Made by a program: the position numbers and the translations under genes. The notes under the pieces were generated by a model. It was given only the letters and a program-made list of their open reading frames with translations. It was not told the DNA's origin and searched no databases. Below are positions 43,487 through 52,310 of a DNA stretch of 64,000 nt, one piece after another. The DNA is from Curtobacterium sp. VKM Ac-1376. GTDB lineage: Bacteria; Actinomycetota; Actinomycetes; Actinomycetales; Microbacteriaceae. The stretch spans positions 1 to 64,000 of the forward strand of contig NZ_JADKRV010000001.1 in NCBI RefSeq assembly GCF_015351025.1, read 5' to 3'. Numbering within the stretch: the stretch's first letter is position 1; every line of letters starts with the position of its first letter.

Positions 43487-45972
43487 TGCACCCGGTGGCC
43501 CGAGCGGTTGCGCTCCTCGTCACCATCGCCACGCTCCTGCTCGGTGGCGCCCTGCCGGCGTCCGCGGCCTCGGTGCACCCGGCCGCCGCCGTGCAGCCGG
43601 ACGAGGGCACGACCTGGTTCGGCCCCGACCTCGACTGGGCCAGTGACTCGCCCGAAGGCTACGAGGGTCGGCTCGGCGCGACCCCCTCGATGTACGGGGT
43701 CTCCGTCGACTACCCGCTCGACCGGACCGCCGAGCAGGAGCTCCTCCGCTCGGCGCGTGCGGCGGCGACGCAGGGCGCGGTGCTCGTCGTGAGCCTCGAG
43801 CCCGACCGGTCGCTGGGGTCGCTCGACACCGCGGACGCCCGCGCCGCGAACACGGTGTTCGAGGACCTGCACGACCAGTACGACACGCAGGTGCTCGTCC
43901 GGTTCGCCCCGCAGATGAACGGCACGTGGGTCCGCTGGGGCCAGCAGCCCACCGAGTTCGTCCGGGCGTTCCGCGCGCTCGGCACCACCGTGCACGCGGG
44001 GACGTCGGACGCGCTCATGGTCTGGTCGCCCGGGTACGGTGCCGGGTACCCGTTCGGTGAGTCCGCCGGGCGGTTGCGGAACCTGTCGGCGGTCGACGTC
44101 GCGAAGGCGGACACGAACGGCGACGGGCAGCTCACCGGCGCCGACGACCCGTACGGCCCCTACTGGCCGGGCGCCGAGGCCGTCGACTGGGTCGGGCTGT
44201 CGATGTTCTCGTACGGCAAAGGCGACCCGACCGAGGCCGCCGGTCGCGCCGTGCCGCTCACCCGGAGCGGCGAGGTCGAGGCCCGGTTCGACGAGGACTG
44301 GGGCTACGACCAACCGCAGTCGGGCACGTTCTACGACCGGTTCGCCGCGGCCGACGACCGCCCGATGCTGCTCGACACCGGTGCCCTGTACAACCGAGAG
44401 CTCCAGGGCGATGCCGAGCTCGAGGTCAAGCGGAGCTGGTGGCGGCAGGTGCTCGCCGCCGTGCAGGAGCGTCCGCTGATCCAGGGCATCACCGTGCTCG
44501 AGGCGGAGCGACGCGAGCCCGAGGCGGGCAACCGTGTGGCCGACTGGCGACTCACCGCGGAACCGGGCGTCGCCGAGGCCTTCCGCAGCGACCTCGAACG
44601 GTCCGGGGACTTCGCCTTCGGCCCGGTCACCGATCGCGTGACCGTGCAGCAGGGCAACGCCGCGATCTCCCAGGAGTACGAGACCGGTGGCGACCAGATG
44701 GCGTGGATCGTCTGGCTGGCCGCCGGCCTGGCGATCGTGTTCCTGCTGAGCGGGGTGTTCGGCCGGCTCCTGCCGAGCTGGCGCTACCCCGACGACGGCA
44801 AGCCCGGCCGTGACCTGCGGCTCGACCTGTTCCGCGGGTTCATCATCCTCGCCGTGGTGATCACGCACATCGAGATCGGCGGACCGTACTCGTACATCAC
44901 CCTGCACGCCGTCGGCGCGATCACCGGTGCCGAGATGTTCGTGTTCCTGTCCGGCATGGTGCTCGGCATGACGTACCCGTTCGCGGTGAAGAAGTTCGGC
45001 GAGTGGGCGGCGGCGATCGGGGCGTGGAAGCGCGCGCGGAAGCAGTACGTCGTCACGCTCGTGGTCATCGCGGTCGTCTTCGCGCTGAGCTTCGTGCCGT
45101 TCCTGAACACCGACGCCATCACGACGTTCACCGACCGGGGCACCGGCATCGGCGGCGTCGACGCCGAGGGACGCGTCTACGACCTGTACCCGAACGCTAT
45201 GCAGCTGCTCGCGTACCCACCGCCCTGGTACGCCATCCGGCAGTTCCTGTTGCTCGAGATGGGCCCGTGGCCGTTCAACATCATGGGCCTGTTCGTGGTG
45301 CTGAGCCTGTTCATCCCGGCGCTCGTCTGGGTGATCCGCCGCGGCTTCTGGTGGGCGCTGCTCGCCGTGAGCTGGGCGCTGTACGTGTTCCAGGCGCTCA
45401 ACCCCGACTTCCGCCCGCTGAACTCCCAGTTCGAGGCGGTGTTCCCCCTGTTCACCTGGCAGGTCGTGTTCACCCACGGGCTCGTGCTCGGCTACTACCG
45501 GCGGCAGATCGTCGGCGCGCTCACCGGGCGCCTCGGCAAGGTCCTGGTCGGCATCGCGGTCGGCGGGTACGCGGCGTTCCTGGTCTACGTCTGGGCGGGG
45601 GACCACTTCGGGTTCACCCCGGTGCCGTTCCCGGAATCGATGTACCAGTCGCTGTACAACACGGCGTACCAGCGGGTGGACCTGCAGTGGGGCCGTCTGG
45701 TCGACATCGCGTTCTTCGCGATCGTGTCCTACGCGATCCTCACGGTGTTCTGGAAGCCCATCGCCGCGGCCATCGGCTGGCTCTGGATCCCGCTCGGGCA
45801 GGCGAGCCTGTACGTCTTCGTCTGGCAGGTGTTCTTCGCCCTGGCGATCGCGTCGATCCCCGGCGTCCCCTGGGGCGACTTCTGGATCGGCTTCGTCGTG
45901 CACACGGCGCTGATCCTGCTGGCCTGGTACATGGTCCGCAAGAAGTTCCTGTTCTCGGTCATCCCGCGCTGA
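43486..45972 (+). CDS. secreted GH26-like domain fused to OpgC acyltransferase membrane domain
   Basis: An 828-aa two-part protein. A signal peptide (residues 1-28) leads to an extracellular domain resembling GH26 mannanases/glucanases: FGPDLDWASD, then RFAPQMNGTWVRWG at 139-152, where active GH26 enzymes have HEMNG-type sequence, so the acid/base Glu is Gln143. The nucleophile region reads PMLLDTGA without Glu. An EF-hand-like loop, DTNGDGQLTGAD, sits at 209-220. After one helix (about 406-425) comes an OpgC-type domain of about 10 helices (RDLRLDLFRGFIILAVVITH, then GAEMFVFLSGMVLGM). OpgC proteins transfer acyl groups, such as succinyl, to glucans. It is probably a polysaccharide-binding and -acylating partner of the GT2. 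Confidence 0.85.
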   Translation: MHPVARAVALLVTIATLLLGGALPASAASVHPAAAVQPDEGTTWFGPDLDWASDSPEGYEGRLGATPSMYGVSVDYPLDRTAEQELLRSARAAATQGAVLVVSLEPDRSLGSLDTADARAANTVFEDLHDQYDTQVLVRFAPQMNGTWVRWGQQPTEFVRAFRALGTTVHAGTSDALMVWSPGYGAGYPFGESAGRLRNLSAVDVAKADTNGDGQLTGADDPYGPYWPGAEAVDWVGLSMFSYGKGDPTEAAGRAVPLTRSGEVEARFDEDWGYDQPQSGTFYDRFAAADDRPMLLDTGALYNRELQGDAELEVKRSWWRQVLAAVQERPLIQGITVLEAERREPEAGNRVADWRLTAEPGVAEAFRSDLERSGDFAFGPVTDRVTVQQGNAAISQEYETGGDQMAWIVWLAAGLAIVFLLSGVFGRLLPSWRYPDDGKPGRDLRLDLFRGFIILAVVITHIEIGGPYSYITLHAVGAITGAEMFVFLSGMVLGMTYPFAVKKFGEWAAAIGAWKRARKQYVVTLVVIAVVFALSFVPFLNTDAITTFTDRGTGIGGVDAEGRVYDLYPNAMQLLAYPPPWYAIRQFLLLEMGPWPFNIMGLFVVLSLFIPALVWVIRRGFWWALLAVSWALYVFQALNPDFRPLNSQFEAVFPLFTWQVVFTHGLVLGYYRRQIVGALTGRLGKVLVGIAVGGYAAFLVYVWAGDHFGFTPVPFPESMYQSLYNTAYQRVDLQWGRLVDIAFFAIVSYAILTVFWKPIAAAIGWLWIPLGQASLYVFVWQVFFALAIASIPGVPWGDFWIGFVVHTALILLAWYMVRKKFLFSVIPR

Positions 45973-45984
45973 TCGCGCGCACGA

Positions 45985-46030
45985 GCGGACGGGAGGCCCG
46001 TGGCGGTGTCGCCACGGGCCTCCCGTCCGC
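45985..46030. terminator. GGGAGGCCCGTGGC hairpin between convergent genes
   Basis: Perfect 21-bp arms (GCGGACGGGAGGCCCGTGGC plus G and complement) with a GTGT loop, 12 bp after the OpgC-fusion stop and 14 bp from the convergent oxidoreductase stop. Confidence 0.85.
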
Positions 46031-46044
46031 TCTGCGGTCGCCTC

Positions 46045-47148
46045 TCAGGACGCGGGCAGGCGCTCGCTCAGCGCACCGCGGACCGAGTTCCACGAGGCAA
46101 GGCGGTCGCGGATCGCCTCGTCCCGTTCGGCGGCCAGGGCGTCCCGGTGGGCCTGCTCGAGGACCTCGTCGATGACGATCCGGCGGCCGCTCCTGGCCGA
46201 CGCGATCGCCGCGTCGACCATCGTCAGGCTCATCACGTTGCCGTGCACCTCGCCGTCCGGTGTCCCGCCGGAGCGGACCGCGCGGACGAAGGAGGTCAGC
46301 GCCCCGGCGATCTCGTGCCCGACCGACGGCGCCGCCGACGGAGTGCCCGGTGTGCCGTCGAGGTCGCTCGACGGATCGTGGTCACCGTCCCAGAGTGCGG
46401 TGCCGGCCGCGCCGGATGCCCGCCAGTCGCCGTTCCACGAGGTCTCCGCGCCCGGCGCGCACCACGAGCCGTCGTAGACGTAGCGGACGCCGTCCTCGAA
46501 GGTGAACACCGCCGCAGCCGCCGCATCGCCCCGGTACCAGGACCACGAGGGGTTCCACGACTCGCAGTACACCGACACCGGGTCGCGCTCAAGCACGTAG
46601 CGGGCGGAGTCGAAGGCGTGGATCGCCATGTCGAGCAGCAGGACGTCGTCCATCTCCTCGCGGAAGCCGCCGAAGTGCGGGGCCTTCGCGAAACGCGTGC
46701 TCAGGCCGCCGACGGTGCCGAGGTCGCGGACGTGCTGCCGGAACGCGACCAGCTGGTCGTTGTAGCGGCGCGATTGCGACACCATGAACAGCTTGCCGGT
46801 GGCCTGGGCGGCGGCGGCGAGCGAGAGTGCCTCGGCGACGGTCTGCGCGGCAGGCTTCTCGCCGAGCACGGGGAGCCCGGCACGGAGCGCCTGCAGCGTG
46901 ACGGGGTGGTGGGCGACCGGCACGGTGATGTCGAGGACGGCCTCGGCACCGGTCTCCGCGGCCAGGACGGTCAGGTCCGTGCCGACCGGGATCGACGGGT
47001 CACCGGCGACCTCGGCTCCGGCGCGGGCGGCGTCGAGGTCGAGGTCGACGATGCCGACGAGTTCGACCCCGGGGTCGGCGGCGACGGTGGCGAGCCAGGC
47101 CCGGCCCATCCCGCCGGCGCCGACCTGGATGACGCGCAAGGGACTCAC
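46045..47148 (-). CDS. Gfo/Idh/MocA family oxidoreductase
   Basis: A 367-aa NAD(P)-dependent sugar or inositol dehydrogenase. The Rossmann motif VGAGGMGRAW lies at the start, the family EKP motif reads LGEKPAAQT (about residues 95-103), and the catalytic-region His is in DMAIHAFDSARYV. The GTG start overlaps the ThuA stop (GTGA). It is the fifth and last gene of the minus-strand operon that begins with the ABC binding protein. Together with ThuA it may modify the imported glycoside, since such pairs occur in oxidation/elimination routes of disaccharide breakdown. The exact sugar is unknown. Confidence 0.88.
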   Translation of the reverse strand: MSPLRVIQVGAGGMGRAWLATVAADPGVELVGIVDLDLDAARAGAEVAGDPSIPVGTDLTVLAAETGAEAVLDITVPVAHHPVTLQALRAGLPVLGEKPAAQTVAEALSLAAAAQATGKLFMVSQSRRYNDQLVAFRQHVRDLGTVGGLSTRFAKAPHFGGFREEMDDVLLLDMAIHAFDSARYVLERDPVSVYCESWNPSWSWYRGDAAAAAVFTFEDGVRYVYDGSWCAPGAETSWNGDWRASGAAGTALWDGDHDPSSDLDGTPGTPSAAPSVGHEIAGALTSFVRAVRSGGTPDGEVHGNVMSLTMVDAAIASARSGRRIVIDEVLEQAHRDALAAERDEAIRDRLASWNSVRGALSERLPAS

Positions 47149-47978
47149 GCCTGTGCCCCGTCGCGTTCGATCGCCGGCTCGGCGTCGGTCGCGGGCTCGG
47201 CAGCGGGCTCGGCGTCGTCGAACGGGCCGCGGTAGTGCTGACCGTCGAAGTACTCGCCCAGGTCGTAGCGGCGGAGCGTCGGGATCTCCCGCTCGCGCTC
47301 CGGACGGGCCCACTCGGCGCCGTTCGCGATCACGCGGCGGACGTCCGGGTGGTGGTAGACGGGGAAGTCCTGGTCACCGGGGGAGAAGTAGAAGATCTTC
47401 CCGAGGCCGCGGCGGTACGTCATGCCGCTCCGGAACACCTCGCCGCCGGTGAAGCCCGAGATGAACACGAGCTCGTCGGGCGTCGGGACGTCGAAGTACT
47501 CGCCGTACATCTCCTGCTCGGGGATGACGATGGGGTTCGGCACGCCGCGGGTGATCGGGTGCTGCGGGTTGACCGTCCAGACGAGCTCCTGGTCGTGCTC
47601 GCTCCGCCAGCGCAGGGTGCACGTGGTGCCCATCAGCTTGCCGAAGATCTTCGACCAGTGGCCGGAGTGCAGCACGAGCAGTCCCATCCCGGAGAGCACG
47701 TGCTTGTGCACCCGGTCCACGACGGCGTCGTCGACGTCCTGGTGCGCGGCGTGCCCCCACCAGGTGAGGACATCGGTGTTCGCCAGGACCTCGTCGGTGA
47801 GGCCGTGCTCGGGTTCCTGCATCGTGGCGGTCCGGACGACGGCCTCGGGCAGGTGCTCGCGGATGCCGTCGGCGATCGCGCCGTGCATGCCGTCCGGGTA
47901 GCGCTCGGCGACGTGCTGCTCGACCTGTTCGTGGACGTTCTCGCCCCAAACGGTGATGCGGAGCGGGGTGGTGGTCAT
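47145..47978 (-). CDS. ThuA domain protein (trehalose-utilisation type)
   Basis: A 277-aa protein of the ThuA/class I glutamine-amidotransferase-like fold. It begins ITVWGENVHEQ and contains VLTWWGHAAHQDVDD, LLVLHSGHWSKIFGKLMGT and IFYFSPGDQDFPVYHHPDV, all typical of ThuA. A C-terminal Ala/Glu/Pro-rich tail of about 25 residues is extra. In rhizobia, ThuA and ThuB act on trehalose and related disaccharides. Here it is coupled to a Gfo/Idh/MocA dehydrogenase, which is ThuB-like in role. The ATG has an AAAGGCG site. Substrate inferred, not shown. Confidence 0.88.
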   Translation of the reverse strand: MTTTPLRITVWGENVHEQVEQHVAERYPDGMHGAIADGIREHLPEAVVRTATMQEPEHGLTDEVLANTDVLTWWGHAAHQDVDDAVVDRVHKHVLSGMGLLVLHSGHWSKIFGKLMGTTCTLRWRSEHDQELVWTVNPQHPITRGVPNPIVIPEQEMYGEYFDVPTPDELVFISGFTGGEVFRSGMTYRRGLGKIFYFSPGDQDFPVYHHPDVRRVIANGAEWARPEREREIPTLRRYDLGEYFDGQHYRGPFDDAEPAAEPATDAEPAIERDGAQA

Positions 47979-48010
47979 GGTGTGCGCCTTTCGGGGGTGG
48001 TGGGACCCGG

Positions 48011-48886
48011 TCACTTGACGGCACCGCCGGTGGCCCCGGCGGCGATGAACTTCTGTGCCACGAGCAGCAGCACGATGGCGGGGATCGACGCCATCACCGC
48101 GGCGGCCATGACGGTCGACCAGTCGGCGGTGAACGTGCCGATGTAGTTGTAGATGCCGAGCGTGATCGGCCGGACGTCCTCGGTGGTGGTGAGGGTCAGG
48201 GCGAACAGGAAGTCGCTCCAGGTGAACAGGAACGTGAACAGCCCGGCGGTGATCAGGGCGTTGGCACTGATCGGCACGACGACCGACCGGAAGGCCCGGA
48301 AGTTGCCGGCCCCGTCGACCTTCGCGGCCTCGATGATCGACGGCGGGATGTTCTGCATGAACGCCCGCATGATGAGGATCGCGAAGGGCACGCCGGCGGT
48401 GCTGTCGGCCAGGATCAGCCCCGGCACCGTGTTGAGCAGGCCGAGGTCGTTGTACGCGGCGTACAGGGCGTTCGCGACGACGATGCCCGGGATCATCTGC
48501 GAGATGAGGATGCCGAACAGCACCGCGTTGATGCCCTTGACCTTGAACTGGGCGAGCGCGTACGACGCCGGCGTCGCGATGATCAGGCTGACCACGACAC
48601 TGCCGAGCGCGATCACCAGGCTCGTCACCAGGGCACCGCCCTGGTCGGCGATCGCCTGGGCGTAGCCGCCGAGCTGCGCGTGGAACGGGAACCAGGCGGC
48701 CTCGATCGCAGAGCCGGCCGGCTGCAGTGAGATGTTGATCATCCAGTAGACGGGGAACAGCATCACGGCGAGGATCAGGATCCCGATGCCGGAGAGCACC
48801 CACTGCTTCGCGCTGGTGGGGCGGACGGGGCGTCGGGCGCCACGGGTGACGACCGCGCGGGTCCGGAGGGCGGCGCTGTCAGTCAT
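48011..48886 (-). CDS. ABC sugar permease, MalG type
   Basis: A 291-aa permease with six helices (first: GIGILILAVMLFPVYWMINI), the EAA loop IEAAKVDGAGNFRAFRSVVVP and the family ending IAAGATGGAVK. It overlaps the preceding permease gene by 8 bp, showing tight coupling. Third gene of the LacI-controlled ABC/ThuA operon. Confidence 0.92.
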   Translation of the reverse strand: MTDSAALRTRAVVTRGARRPVRPTSAKQWVLSGIGILILAVMLFPVYWMINISLQPAGSAIEAAWFPFHAQLGGYAQAIADQGGALVTSLVIALGSVVVSLIIATPASYALAQFKVKGINAVLFGILISQMIPGIVVANALYAAYNDLGLLNTVPGLILADSTAGVPFAILIMRAFMQNIPPSIIEAAKVDGAGNFRAFRSVVVPISANALITAGLFTFLFTWSDFLFALTLTTTEDVRPITLGIYNYIGTFTADWSTVMAAAVMASIPAIVLLLVAQKFIAAGATGGAVK

Positions 48887-49844
48887 CGACGGCCTTCCTG
48901 TTGAGATGGAGGTAGACGATCGCGAACAGGGCCGAGATCACGATGAGGATGTTGCTCAGTGCCGCACCCTGCCCGAAGTCGAACTGCTTGAACGACAGGT
49001 CGTAGGACTGTGTCGCGATGGTCTGGGTGGCGTTCGCCGGCCCACCGTTCGTCAACCCGAGGATGATGTCGAGCACCTTGATCGTGTAGACGACGCCGAG
49101 CACGAGGGTGACGCTCACGACCGGCCGCAGCATCGGCCACGTGATCGCCCAGAATGCCTTCCACCCCGTCGCTCCGTCGAGTGCCGCGGCCTCGTACAGC
49201 TCGGTGGGGATGTCCTGCAGGCCGCCGTACAGGATCGTCGTGTTGAACGGGATCCCGATCCAGATGTTCACCGCGATGACGGTGATGAGCGCGACCGCGG
49301 GGCTGGTCAGCCACGGGACGGACGCGATGCCGAAGATGTTCAGGAACTGGTTCACGACGCCGGAGTCCTGGTCGAGCATCCACTTCCAGACGGCGCTGGA
49401 GACGATGAGCGGCAGCAGCCAGGGCAGCAGGAGCAGGGAGCGCAGGAGCCCGGACAGCGGGAAGTTCCGCCGGAAGAACAGGGCGAGCAGCAGCCCGAGC
49501 ACGAACTGGCCGACGATCGACCCGATCGTGAACAGCGCGGTGTTGAGCAGGGCCGTGCCGAACAGCTGGGACGAGACGACCGAGACGTAGTTCGACAGGC
49601 CGACCCACGGTGCCTCGCCCGTGTAGAACGTCGACGTCGTGTACGCCTGGAAGCTCATGACGATGTTCTTGACCACCGGGTAGCCGAAGAACAGCAGCAG
49701 GAACAGGACGGCCGGCAGCAGGAACAGCAGCTGGGCGATCCGTTCGAAGCGCAGGGAGCGGCCCGGGCGGGGCCGCCGGGACGGAGCGGGTGCTCCGTCC
49801 CCGGCGGCCCGCCGTGGGGCGACGGGGGTCGCGGTGCTCGTCAT
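48879..49844 (-). CDS. ABC sugar permease, MalF type
   Basis: A 321-aa permease with an Arg/Pro-rich N-terminus of about 35 residues, then six or more helices (first: IAQLLFLLPAVLFLLLFFGY). The EAA loop is YEAAALDGATGWKAFWAITWP, and IILGLTNGGPANATQ is the usual late segment. It begins 2 bp after the binding-protein stop. Partner of the MalG-type permease encoded next. Confidence 0.92.
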   Translation of the reverse strand: MTSTATPVAPRRAAGDGAPAPSRRPRPGRSLRFERIAQLLFLLPAVLFLLLFFGYPVVKNIVMSFQAYTTSTFYTGEAPWVGLSNYVSVVSSQLFGTALLNTALFTIGSIVGQFVLGLLLALFFRRNFPLSGLLRSLLLLPWLLPLIVSSAVWKWMLDQDSGVVNQFLNIFGIASVPWLTSPAVALITVIAVNIWIGIPFNTTILYGGLQDIPTELYEAAALDGATGWKAFWAITWPMLRPVVSVTLVLGVVYTIKVLDIILGLTNGGPANATQTIATQSYDLSFKQFDFGQGAALSNILIVISALFAIVYLHLNRKAVDD

Positions 49845-49846
49845 GC

Positions 49847-51082
49847 TCAGTTGCTCGACTGGGCGTTCTTCAGGGCGTCCGCCGGGGAGTCCTGGCCGGT
49901 CAGCGCCGACTGCACGGCCGTGTAGATCTTCGTCGCGGCCTTGGGCCAGTCCGCGCCGAGCTCGCCGGTGCGGGCGCGGGCGTCGGCGACCAGGTCGACG
50001 AACACCTGCTCCTCGGGGACGTCCTCGCCGAACTGCTGCGCGACCGCCGTCTTCGACGGGATCGTGTAGCGGAGCTTCGCCATCGCGAGCTGGTTCTCGT
50101 CACTGTTCATGCAGTCGACGATCTTCGCGGCGACCTCCTGCTTCGCCTTGTCACCGGTGTTCGGGACGGTCCAGACCTCGCCACCGAGCGGGGCCACGGC
50201 AGTGTCGCTGGCGGACTGCACGGGGATCTGCGCGATGCCGTAGTCGACCTTCGACTCCTTCAGACCGGGGATCTGCCACGGGCCGTTGATCATCATCGCG
50301 GCCTTGCCCGCCATGAACTGGTCGTTCACGTCGGCCTGGGTCCAGTTCACGACGCTCTTCGACATCGAGCCGTCGTCGACCAGGTTCTTCCAGAGCGACA
50401 GTGCCTCTTCGGTCTCCGGCGTCGCGATGTCCTTCTCGTCGCCACCGTTCGACCACATGAAGGGCAGGAACTGCCAGGTGCCCTCGTACGTGGCGTTCGC
50501 GTCGACGGCGAACCCGTACTGGTCGCCCTCGGTGAGCTTCGCCGCGGCGGCCTCCAGCTCGTCCCACGTCTTCGGCGGGGTGACGCCGGCGTCGGACAGC
50601 ACCTTCTTGTTGTAGACGAGCGCGATCGTGTTCACGGTGGGGGCGAGCCCGTACACCTTGTCCTCGTACGTACCTGCCTGCAGCACGCCCTTCGCGTAGC
50701 CGTCGGTCGAGATGTCGTAGTCGGAGAGCGGTGACAGCGCTCCGGTCTCGGCGATCTGCTGCAGGTCGGGGTTGTCGAGCATCAGGACGTCCGGCAGGGT
50801 CTTCGACGACGCCTGCTGCAGGACCTTCTGGATGAGGGACGCGCCGGGCACCAGGCTGCGCTTGATGGTGACGTCGTTCTCGGCGCCGCACTTGTCGAGG
50901 TACTCGCCGATGACCTTCTTGTCGTTGCCCTGGTTGTAGTAGTCGAGCACGGTGATGGAGTCCACCTTGCCGCCGGAGCTCGCGGACGAGCCCCCGGAAC
51001 AGCCGCCGAGGACGAGGGGGACGGCCGCCAGCATGGCGACCGCGGTGAGGACCTGAGGCGTCCTGCGGTGTCGAGGCTTCAT
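49847..51082 (-). CDS. ABC transporter sugar-binding lipoprotein
   Basis: A 411-aa extracellular binding protein with a lipoprotein signal (AVPLVLGGCSGG, lipid on the Cys near residue 28), then a Ser/Gly linker. The family-1 pattern is shown by YEDKVYGLAPTVNTIALVYN, KTWDELEAAAAKL, AGKAAMMINGPWQ and GGEVWTVPN. It opens a five-gene operon (binding protein, two permeases, ThuA, Gfo/Idh/MocA). The promoter region carries two AAGCGCTT boxes facing a divergent LacI gene. A trehalose-like or other alpha-glucoside ligand is suggested by ThuA; this is inference. Confidence 0.9.
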   Translation of the reverse strand: MKPRHRRTPQVLTAVAMLAAVPLVLGGCSGGSSASSGGKVDSITVLDYYNQGNDKKVIGEYLDKCGAENDVTIKRSLVPGASLIQKVLQQASSKTLPDVLMLDNPDLQQIAETGALSPLSDYDISTDGYAKGVLQAGTYEDKVYGLAPTVNTIALVYNKKVLSDAGVTPPKTWDELEAAAAKLTEGDQYGFAVDANATYEGTWQFLPFMWSNGGDEKDIATPETEEALSLWKNLVDDGSMSKSVVNWTQADVNDQFMAGKAAMMINGPWQIPGLKESKVDYGIAQIPVQSASDTAVAPLGGEVWTVPNTGDKAKQEVAAKIVDCMNSDENQLAMAKLRYTIPSKTAVAQQFGEDVPEEQVFVDLVADARARTGELGADWPKAATKIYTAVQSALTGQDSPADALKNAQSSN

Positions 51083-51186
51083 TGCTTCGCTCTTCTCTGG
51101 ATGGTTGCCGGACACGAGTCGAACGTGTCGCTCGTGGATCGGGGACGACCGGACCAGAACCGCTCCGTCGCGTCCCGAGTGCTGTG

Positions 51187-51225
51187 AAGCTAGCATCTAA
51201 GCGCTTCGACAGTAAAGCGCTTAGA
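51187..51225 (-). promoter_or_regulatory. promoter with paired LacI operators
   Basis: On the minus strand, a -35-like TTTACT (51211-51216) and a -10-like TAGCTT (51187-51192) are 18 bp apart. Two inverted boxes, TCTAAGCGCTTCGA (51196-51209) and GTAAAGCGCTTAGA (51212-51225), each centred on the palindrome AAGCGCTT, overlap the spacer and the -35 element. A bound repressor would block this promoter. Confidence 0.7.
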
Positions 51226-51284
51226 CGAACATTTCTGCGCAACGACCGCGCTACAGTGAGCGGAGCACACGAACGGGAGTCGGC

Positions 51285-52301
51285 ATGGCGACGATGCAGC
51301 AGGTCGCCGACCGCGCGGGGGTCTCGATCGCGACGGTCTCGTTCGTGGTCAACGGCAACAAGCGCGTGGCGGAGGACACCCGGGCACGCGTGCGGACGGC
51401 GATGCGCGAGCTCGGCTACCGCAACAACGTGGTCGCGCGGGCGCTCGCATCGCGCCGGAGCCGGATCCTGGCACTGCTGTTCCCGGTCCTCGAGCACCGC
51501 CTGGGGCAGACGGCGATGCAGTTCTTCACGAACGCCGCGAGCCGTGCCTCGGAGCTCGGGTACCACCTGGTGCTCTGGCCTGCGGCGACCACGGCCGACG
51601 ACGTCGAGGAGCTCATCTCCGGCGGTCTCGCCGACGGCGTCGTCGTGATGGAGGTCACCATGCACGACCCGCGGATCGAGCGGCTCGTCGACCTGGACGT
51701 CCCGTTCGTGTCCATCGGCAGGACCGCCGACCCGTTCGACATCTCCTTCGTGGACATCGACTTCGAGCGCACCGTCGAGGACGCCCTCGACCACCTGGCC
51801 GGGCTCGGGCACCGTCGGATCGGGCTCGTGGTCGAGGACCTCGACGGCACGGCGATGGCGGACTACGGCCCGAAGGTCCGGTCCGAGGCGGCGTTCCGCG
51901 CGTCCACGGTCCGCCGCGGGTTGACGGGCACGGTCGTCGCCGCCGGGGCCTCGGCCGAGGGCGGCCGGCAGGCGGCACGCGACCTGCTCGACCGCGACCC
52001 GGACGTCACCGCGGCGATCATCATGAAGGACGACTCGAACTTCGGCCTGGTGAGCGGGCTGACCGCGGCCGGGCGACGGGTGCCCGAGGACGTCTCGGTC
52101 ATCGCCATCGTCTCGTCCGACGGGGCCGGTGCCGCGACCGAGCCGGTGCTCACGACCTTGAACGCCCCCGGCCCGGCGCTCGGACGCCTGGCGGTGGAGT
52201 CACTGGTCGACCGCCTCGAGGGCACCACCACCGAGCGCACGCACACCCTCATCCCGTGCGCGCTGCACCTGGCCGACTCCACGGCCCCCGCCCCCGCCTG
52301 A
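51285..52301 (+). CDS. LacI family repressor of the ABC/ThuA operon
   Basis: A 338-aa LacI/GalR regulator. The helix-turn-helix is at the very N-terminus (TMQQVADRAGVSIATVSFVV), with hinge YRNNVVARALASRRS. The sensor domain includes GLADGVVVMEVT, VPFVSIGRT, AIIMKDDSNFGLVSGL and VPEDVSVIAIVSSDG. It is divergent from the ABC/ThuA operon, with two AAGCGCTT boxes between them. A hairpin follows it, ahead of a second importer on the same strand. Confidence 0.92.
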   Translation: MATMQQVADRAGVSIATVSFVVNGNKRVAEDTRARVRTAMRELGYRNNVVARALASRRSRILALLFPVLEHRLGQTAMQFFTNAASRASELGYHLVLWPAATTADDVEELISGGLADGVVVMEVTMHDPRIERLVDLDVPFVSIGRTADPFDISFVDIDFERTVEDALDHLAGLGHRRIGLVVEDLDGTAMADYGPKVRSEAAFRASTVRRGLTGTVVAAGASAEGGRQAARDLLDRDPDVTAAIIMKDDSNFGLVSGLTAAGRRVPEDVSVIAIVSSDGAGAATEPVLTTLNAPGPALGRLAVESLVDRLEGTTTERTHTLIPCALHLADSTAPAPA

Positions 52302-52310
52302 CCACCTGCC

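Noticed and set aside
40998..45903. Long antisense frames (683 and 876 aa) opposite the GT2 and OpgC-fusion genes
   Set aside because: Mirror frames of genuine GC-rich genes; translations show no known motif and no ribosome site or promoter context.
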